Positions 7,390 through 11,405 of a stretch of DNA of 11,405 nucleotides are shown here, piece by piece; position 1 is the first letter of the stretch, and each line of letters begins with the position of its first letter. The stretch spans positions 1 to 11,405 of the forward strand of contig JANYLE010000497.1 of assembly GCA_025363795.1 (NCBI GenBank), written 5' to 3'. The notes below the pieces were generated by a model. It ran no database searches and was not told where the DNA came from. It saw only the letters and a program-made list of their open reading frames with translations. The translations under genes and the position numbers were made by a program. The stretch is from Mariniphaga sp. (lineage in GTDB: Bacteria; Bacteroidota; Bacteroidia; Bacteroidales; Prolixibacteraceae).

Positions 7390-8172
7390 TTAAAAATCGG
7401 AGTAATCGGTCGGATAAAGCAACATTTTTACCGATTTGGAGACCGTATGCTGGTATTCGGGAAGTGCTGAAAGTTTTTTCCAGTCGGGATGATTTCTGAA
7501 AGCATCCCAGTGAGCATCGTGGGCAGCAAGATCAGCAAAAGTGGTTAGATACATCAGATTTGGCATTGTACTTCCAGAAACTACCTCGGCATAGAATACT
7601 GCATTAAATTCGAGCGATTTAAAAAGTTTGATCTCGCCACCTTCATTAAACATCTTTACCTTTTTGAGGAATAGATTTTCAGTTGGTCCTTCGTAACTTC
7701 TTAACTCATATATTCTTTCAGATGGCTTCGTCTTAAACTTCGGGAGTATAAATGCCGGAGCCTCAGGAAATGCTTTTAATAAAATTGATTCTTTTCTAAG
7801 GCAGGGGACATTGTCAAATGGAGCATCCAGAAAATCTGCTCCTGCTTTCTGGTATTCAACATCTTTTGCCAAAATGCTTTTCAATTTATCAACCTGGTCC
7901 ATAGAAGTTAATGGCAACCAAACAATGATCTGGTTTTTGAATGTCGTATCTGATTGAATCGGTTTAAACACTCCGACACTTTTGATACCTGCCCTGTGCA
8001 AAGCTGGCAGATAGGCCATTTTCAGATAATTGTCAACCCGAATTTCCTGCGCTTTTCCGCTAACCCGGTAAACCTGGATTTGATAGAAATCGCGTCCGGC
8101 TGCAATTCCAAATTGTGCCAGGGCAAATACCAAAACTGTGGTAAAGGACACTAATCGCATTATATTTTTCAT
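7390..8172 (-). CDS. Exported NIPSNAP-family protein
   Basis: The 260-aa product begins with a signal peptide (MKNIMRL, then a hydrophobic stretch VSFTTVLVFALAQFGIA, likely cleavage near residue 25), so it should be periplasmic or secreted. Two ferredoxin-like NIPSNAP modules follow. The first, about 28-125, starts FYQIQVYRVSGKAQ; the second, about 152-255, starts RIYELRSYEGPTENLFLKKVKMF and ends with HWDAFRNHPDWKKL near 221-234, a typical NIPSNAP motif. The dimeric alpha-beta barrel fold resembles small monooxygenases and stress proteins, but no biochemical role is established for exported bacterial members. It follows the GH105 gene by 98 nt on the same strand, suggesting a link with carbohydrate use. 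The ATG at 8172 gives a well-formed signal peptide; the Met at residue 5 is an alternative. Family assignment is firm, function unknown. Confidence 0.85.
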   Translation of the reverse strand: MKNIMRLVSFTTVLVFALAQFGIAAGRDFYQIQVYRVSGKAQEIRVDNYLKMAYLPALHRAGIKSVGVFKPIQSDTTFKNQIIVWLPLTSMDQVDKLKSILAKDVEYQKAGADFLDAPFDNVPCLRKESILLKAFPEAPAFILPKFKTKPSERIYELRSYEGPTENLFLKKVKMFNEGGEIKLFKSLEFNAVFYAEVVSGSTMPNLMYLTTFADLAAHDAHWDAFRNHPDWKKLSALPEYQHTVSKSVKMLLYPTDYSDF

Positions 8173-8270
8173 GATTTAATAGTTTGTAGTTAAGTGTAAT
8201 ATGGAAACTTTGTGTTTCTTAAATCGAATACAGAATTTTGTAATAAATGTCGACGGTTAAGGCTGGTTGC

Positions 8271-9404
8271 TTACCGAAGAAGAGCTGTAGCACACCAAAT
8301 CAAAGGTGCCTGCCCGTGCAGGTCGCCAACTATGCGTTTCCGCTGCAAGTAATGATTCCTGTCATTTTTGATGTTGGTACCTTCACAAACTTCGGTTAGT
8401 TCATCATCCTGGTTAATATAGGTAAGCAAAGCCAGCCACCCTTTTCGGGCAGCCGCTCCATAGGTCTCTTTATCGAGCCAGCCGTTCTTTACGCCCGTGA
8501 CCATAGCATAAGTAAACATTGCCGTTCCTGATGTTTCTTTCCACGCTTCAGGGTCATCGATAATCTGTTTCCACATTCCATCTGCTTCCTGGTATTTTAA
8601 TAATGCTGCCATCATCTTTTTATAGCCAGCCATGATTTGTTCTTTGTCTGGGTTGTCTTTAGGCAAATTCCGCAGAATTTCAGCCATGCCAACAGCCATC
8701 CAACCATTGCCACGTGCCCAGCTGTAATGAGCCTCCGGTGAATGGTAGAACAATCCGTTTTCCAATTGTATTGTTTTAATATAGAGTACCATTTCCTTTG
8801 CTGCCCGGTCGATGTATTTCTCATCATTTGTAGCCCGGAAGGCCTGAGACTGAACCGCTGTAATCATGAACATATCATCAATCCAGATTCTGGTTTGCCA
8901 TGAATAGCCTTGTTCGGACCATACTTTTTCTTCGGGTTTGGGATTTTCGGGAAGAGCCCATTGTGCATCAGCATAGGCTAATCCCATTTCGAGGTATTTG
9001 GGTTGTTTGGTCTGCAGGTAAAGTTCAAGTGGTAGTGCACCGAAAACATTGTTATCTACATGATTAGGCTTGGGTAGTAAGTTCTTCTCACTATCAAAAA
9101 GCGGTGCAAAACGCGATTCAAGCTGGTTAAACAAAGGTTTATCATTGGTTATTTGCGAGAACCAAAGACCTCCGAGCCAGGCACAGACATCAGGATAGGT
9201 AATCTGCGTGGGTTTAACTTCCGGATGAGTGTTTCCGTAACGCGAATGGGGTGTATTTAAAAATTTAACAACAATCCTTTTCCCGACTTCGGCAGGCGAA
9301 GAACCTTTGGGCCAGTTTTTCAGGTCTGAATCACTCTTTTGTGCCTGAAGATTAAATGTTGTAATTATCAGTGCAATAGTGAATAGAATGTACTTTAATT
9401 TCAT
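8271..9404 (-). CDS. Secreted GH105/GH88-type unsaturated uronyl hydrolase
   Basis: Members of this (alpha/alpha)6-barrel family remove the terminal 4,5-unsaturated uronic acid left by polysaccharide lyases, by hydrating the double bond. From the ATG at 9404 the product is 377 aa: signal peptide MKLKYILFTIALIITTFNLQAQ, then a catalytic domain to the end. Family signatures are RIWIDDMFM (the DD pair at 176-177 includes the likely catalytic Asp), HYSWARGNGWMAVGMAE (ARGNGW at 230-235), KETSGTAMFTYAM from about 289, and a C-terminal HGQAPLIW. The substrate could be rhamnogalacturonan, ulvan or another uronic-acid polymer; the sequence does not settle this. The frame is open for 33 more codons up to an ATG at 9503, but those residues are hydrophilic and precede the signal peptide, so I treat them as leader. 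The fucosidase gene lies upstream, separated by a terminator. Confidence 0.9.
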   Translation of the reverse strand: MKLKYILFTIALIITTFNLQAQKSDSDLKNWPKGSSPAEVGKRIVVKFLNTPHSRYGNTHPEVKPTQITYPDVCAWLGGLWFSQITNDKPLFNQLESRFAPLFDSEKNLLPKPNHVDNNVFGALPLELYLQTKQPKYLEMGLAYADAQWALPENPKPEEKVWSEQGYSWQTRIWIDDMFMITAVQSQAFRATNDEKYIDRAAKEMVLYIKTIQLENGLFYHSPEAHYSWARGNGWMAVGMAEILRNLPKDNPDKEQIMAGYKKMMAALLKYQEADGMWKQIIDDPEAWKETSGTAMFTYAMVTGVKNGWLDKETYGAAARKGWLALLTYINQDDELTEVCEGTNIKNDRNHYLQRKRIVGDLHGQAPLIWCATALLR

Positions 9405-9513
9405 CTGTTTGTGGTTGGTCTTTCTTAAGGCCGGATGGAAATTGCATTCAAGAAATTCATGCGTGTTTGTGTTTAGCGAACCGGTTAGTTTCATAGTTTT
9501 CATTTTAGAACTT

Positions 9514-9521
9514 CAAAGATA
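9514..9521 (-). promoter_or_regulatory. Possible -7 promoter element (TATCTTTG) before the GH105 gene
   Basis: TATCTTTG on the minus strand matches the Bacteroidota -7 consensus TAnnTTTG and lies directly after the hairpin terminator that closes the fucosidase unit. Transcription would start near 9509, leaving about 100 nt of leader before the ATG at 9404. No -33 TTTG at the normal distance is seen, because that position falls inside the GC-rich hairpin. Confidence 0.4.
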
Positions 9522-9529
9522 AAATTTAA

Positions 9530-9573
9530 AAACAAATTCGCGCGCTGTCCGGGAAGGATGGACAGCACGCGAA
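9530..9573 (-). terminator. Rho-independent terminator after the fucosidase gene
   Basis: The minus-strand transcript reads TTCGCGTGCTGTCC, a 9-nt loop, then GGACAGCGCGCGAA, and continues with a T-rich tail (TTTGTTTTT). The 14-bp stem pairs fully when one U-G wobble is allowed. On the plus strand the same position is a C-A mismatch, so the structure fits the minus strand better. It starts 42 nt after the fucosidase stop. It probably ends or attenuates transcription before the GH105 gene. Confidence 0.8.
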
Positions 9574-9615
9574 GAAGAATCGATAGTGAATGATATATGG
9601 CTTAACTGTCAGTTT

Positions 9616-11283
9616 TTAGTCTGCCCGGAAAAGCATCCATTCATTAATTGTAGGCTCTTTGGCTTCAACAATTTTCAGTCGGAAATACTGGGCTGAAACC
9701 GGCATGAATGAAGCTGTATGGCCCGTTCCGTTTGTTGTAACTGTAGTTGCAACGGCCCACTTTTCACCAGATTTATATTGTATTTCAATTTTCTGACCTT
9801 TATTATCCCATGGATGCCAGGGTTCAACTATAGCAAAAGCTCCGATAGCGATTGGTTCTCCAAGGTCAATTTCCACCCATTTGTCTTTATCCTCAGCAGT
9901 TGGCTGCCATTTGTTTTTTGGATTTCCGTCAAAGAGATTTTTGGCTGAAGTGCCCTCTTTTTCTGAAGAAGCGGTAGCCGCTTTACCAGCGGTTGGCAGT
10001 GGAAGGACTTCGGGTGTTCCATTTAATTCAACGACAACAACCGAAGCGATTTGGTCGGGGGCATTGCCAACCAACGTAATCGTATTTTTTGTTTTTGATT
10101 TTTCAATTTTCAACGATTTCCCGGGATCAGCCAGTAAATAGGCTTTTGTAATTGTATTCAGCACCGGCAGTGATATTTTGCCATCTTTTGGCCACTCAAA
10201 AATGTGAAGGTATAGTTTGTTCCCTTTTTGAGTGCATCTTCCCCAAGGCAGGTAACTGAAAGGACTGGCTGTTGTTCCATAAATTGCTTCGCCATTTGTT
10301 TTCATCCATTTGCCAACTTGCTGAAGTCGTTCAATACTTGGCTGTGGAACGAGCCCTTCCGAAGTAGGACCGACATTCAACAGGTAATTGCCACCTTTGC
10401 TTACGATATCGATGAGTGTTTGAATGATCTCTTTGGTCGATTTCCAGTTGTTATCTTTCGATTTGTAACCCCAGGTATCGTTCATCGTCATACAGGTTTC
10501 CCAGTTTCTTCCGGGAAAACCGGTTGCGGGAACAAATTGTTCTGGAGTTTCTGTATCCCCATTAAAGCCGCCACCTAATCTGTTATTTGTAATTAAATTA
10601 GGATACTTAGCCAGGACAGGTTGGAATTTTTCGGCCCGTTCTTTTGTCATATCAGTCGGGGTATCCCACCAAAGGATATCTACCTGTCCGTAATTTGAAA
10701 GGATTTCCTTAACCTGGGGAACAGCCACTTTATCAATGTATTCGTCCATGGATCCATCCTGCGCTTTGTCCCAATGACCTCCGCTGGCTGCACCACCTAC
10801 GTTGTTCCAGTCCTGTGCCTGGGAATAGTAAAACCCGAGTCTGATTCCTTGTTTATGACAAGCATCGGCAAGGGGTTTGAGCAGATCTTTCCCGTATGGA
10901 GTCGCCTCCACAATGTTCCACTTCGAAGCTTTTGTTTCGAACAGGGTAAATCCATCGTGGTGTTTTGAGGTGATAACCAAATATTTCATCCCTGCATCCT
11001 TGGCCATCTTCACCCATGCCTCTGGATTGTACTTTACAGGATTAAACTGTTTTGCATAAGCCTGGTAAGTGGCGGTGGGGATTTTCCCGCGGTTCATAAT
11101 CCACTCTCCAATGCCTTCAACATCTTTACCATTGTAGACTCCGGCAGGCACTGAATAAACTCCCCAATGGATAAAAAGTCCGAATTTTGCCTCTTTCCAC
11201 CAATCCATTTTATTGGGTTTTGTCTGGGCAAAAGTATTGACAACCAATATAAATGCCAACATTGATAAAAAAGTTTTTTTCAT
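9616..11283 (-). CDS. Secreted GH29 alpha-L-fucosidase with C-terminal F5/8-type domain
   Basis: GH29 enzymes release alpha-L-fucose from glycans by a retaining mechanism. The 555-aa product starts with a signal peptide (MKKTFLSMLAFILVVNTFAQ, cleavage around residue 19 or 20). The (beta/alpha)8 catalytic domain, about 25-340, shows KFGLFIHWGVYSVP at 33-46, SKHHDGF at 106-112, LGFYYSQAQDW at 149-159 and VDILWWDTPTD at 201-211, where Asp207 is the likely nucleophile. TPEQ (246-249) and NWETCMTMNDTWGY (260-273) follow; Glu245, Glu248 or Glu262 could be the general acid/base. A beta-rich linker domain spans about 345-425. Residues about 434-553 form a discoidin/F5/8 type C module (NLFDGNPKNKWQP, WVEIDLGEP, YFRLKIVEA), expected to bind sugar. 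No T9SS sorting domain follows. GH29 subfamily and linkage preference are not assigned. The start has an AT-rich leader without Shine-Dalgarno, usual for the phylum. Confidence 0.95.
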   Translation of the reverse strand: MKKTFLSMLAFILVVNTFAQTKPNKMDWWKEAKFGLFIHWGVYSVPAGVYNGKDVEGIGEWIMNRGKIPTATYQAYAKQFNPVKYNPEAWVKMAKDAGMKYLVITSKHHDGFTLFETKASKWNIVEATPYGKDLLKPLADACHKQGIRLGFYYSQAQDWNNVGGAASGGHWDKAQDGSMDEYIDKVAVPQVKEILSNYGQVDILWWDTPTDMTKERAEKFQPVLAKYPNLITNNRLGGGFNGDTETPEQFVPATGFPGRNWETCMTMNDTWGYKSKDNNWKSTKEIIQTLIDIVSKGGNYLLNVGPTSEGLVPQPSIERLQQVGKWMKTNGEAIYGTTASPFSYLPWGRCTQKGNKLYLHIFEWPKDGKISLPVLNTITKAYLLADPGKSLKIEKSKTKNTITLVGNAPDQIASVVVVELNGTPEVLPLPTAGKAATASSEKEGTSAKNLFDGNPKNKWQPTAEDKDKWVEIDLGEPIAIGAFAIVEPWHPWDNKGQKIEIQYKSGEKWAVATTVTTNGTGHTASFMPVSAQYFRLKIVEAKEPTINEWMLFRAD

Positions 11284-11324
11284 TTTTAGTTGTTGTTTGG
11301 TATTATATTTTTTAAGCTTGTAGG

Positions 11325-11350
11325 ATTCCTTTCAACCCGTATTCCTTTCA
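11325..11350 (-). repeat. 10-bp direct repeat upstream of the fucosidase gene
   Basis: On the minus strand TGAAAGGAAT occurs twice (11350-11341 and 11334-11325), separated by ACGGGT, a 16-bp period. The pair lies about 42-67 nt before the fucosidase ATG, a position suited to a regulator or sigma-factor site. No function is shown by the sequence, and no clear TAnnTTTG element follows. Confidence 0.45.
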
Positions 11351-11371
11351 GCACAATTGTCTTTTAGATAA

Positions 11372-11405
11372 TTAGTGAGCCACAATCACTTTTTCGTTCG
11401 TGCTG
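11372..11405 (-). CDS. Possible C-terminal end of an upstream minus-strand gene
   Basis: One minus-strand frame at the right edge reads STNEKVIVAH and then stops at TAA (11374-11372), 88 nt before the fucosidase start. The composition looks protein-like and the strand agrees with all other genes, but ten codons cannot identify a family. The other two frames also end within about 45 nt, so this could be noncoding. Confidence 0.25.
   Translation of the reverse strand, partial: STNEKVIVAH

Noticed and set aside
8251..8277. Imperfect inverted repeat GGTTAAG/CTTACC at the end of the GH105 gene
   Set aside because: The stem is short and bulged, overlaps the stop codon, and has no T-rich tail, so it is not a credible terminator.
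10228..10578. Plus-strand 116-codon open frame opposite the fucosidase
   Set aside because: It is antisense to conserved GH29 motifs and has no family resemblance.
11349..11405. Inverted CAGCAC/GTGCTG arms near the right edge
   Set aside because: Only 6 bp per arm with a 45-bp gap, and the right arm ends at the window edge, so it cannot be separated from chance.

Overview
The window comes from a Bacteroidota chromosome, most likely a Bacteroidales/Marinilabiliales-type environmental or gut bacterium. The main evidence is a type IX secretion system (T9SS) locus (porP/sprF, gldK, gldL, start of gldM), which is confined to this phylum. Supporting signs are AT-rich start regions without clear Shine-Dalgarno sequences, signal peptides ending in A-Q, TAnnTTTG-like promoter elements, and secreted glycoside hydrolases. 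Every gene I can support lies on the minus strand, so transcription runs from the right edge towards position 1.

Right part (about 7390-11405), in transcription order: a possible 3' end of an unseen gene at the edge; a secreted GH29 alpha-L-fucosidase with a C-terminal F5/8-type carbohydrate-binding domain; a strong hairpin terminator; a secreted GH105/GH88-type unsaturated uronyl hydrolase; and a secreted two-domain NIPSNAP-family protein. This is a small glycan-degradation cluster. The two enzymes would remove terminal fucose and terminal unsaturated uronic acid from oligosaccharides. No SusC/SusD pair, sulfatase or polysaccharide lyase is in view.

Middle (about 3515-7389): an AT-rich spacer of roughly 290 bp without a gene, then topA (DNA topoisomerase I), then an arginase/formimidoylglutamase-fold protein that has lost several metal-binding residues and is probably not an active ureohydrolase.

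Left part (1-3514): the T9SS genes porP/sprF-like, gldK (lipoprotein with a formylglycine-generating-enzyme fold), gldL (inner-membrane motor subunit) and the first 17 codons of gldM. GldL and GldM form the proton-driven inner-membrane motor, GldK belongs to the periplasmic ring under the outer membrane, and PorP/SprF is an outer-membrane barrel that links to the translocon or to surface partners. The hydrolases on the right carry ordinary signal peptides and no visible T9SS C-terminal sorting domain, so nothing ties them to this secretion system except proximity.

I did not find a clearly new multi-gene system. The best leads are the degenerate ureohydrolase-fold protein between topA and the T9SS genes, the exported NIPSNAP protein beside the glycosidases, and the terminator-promoter-long-leader arrangement before the GH105 gene.
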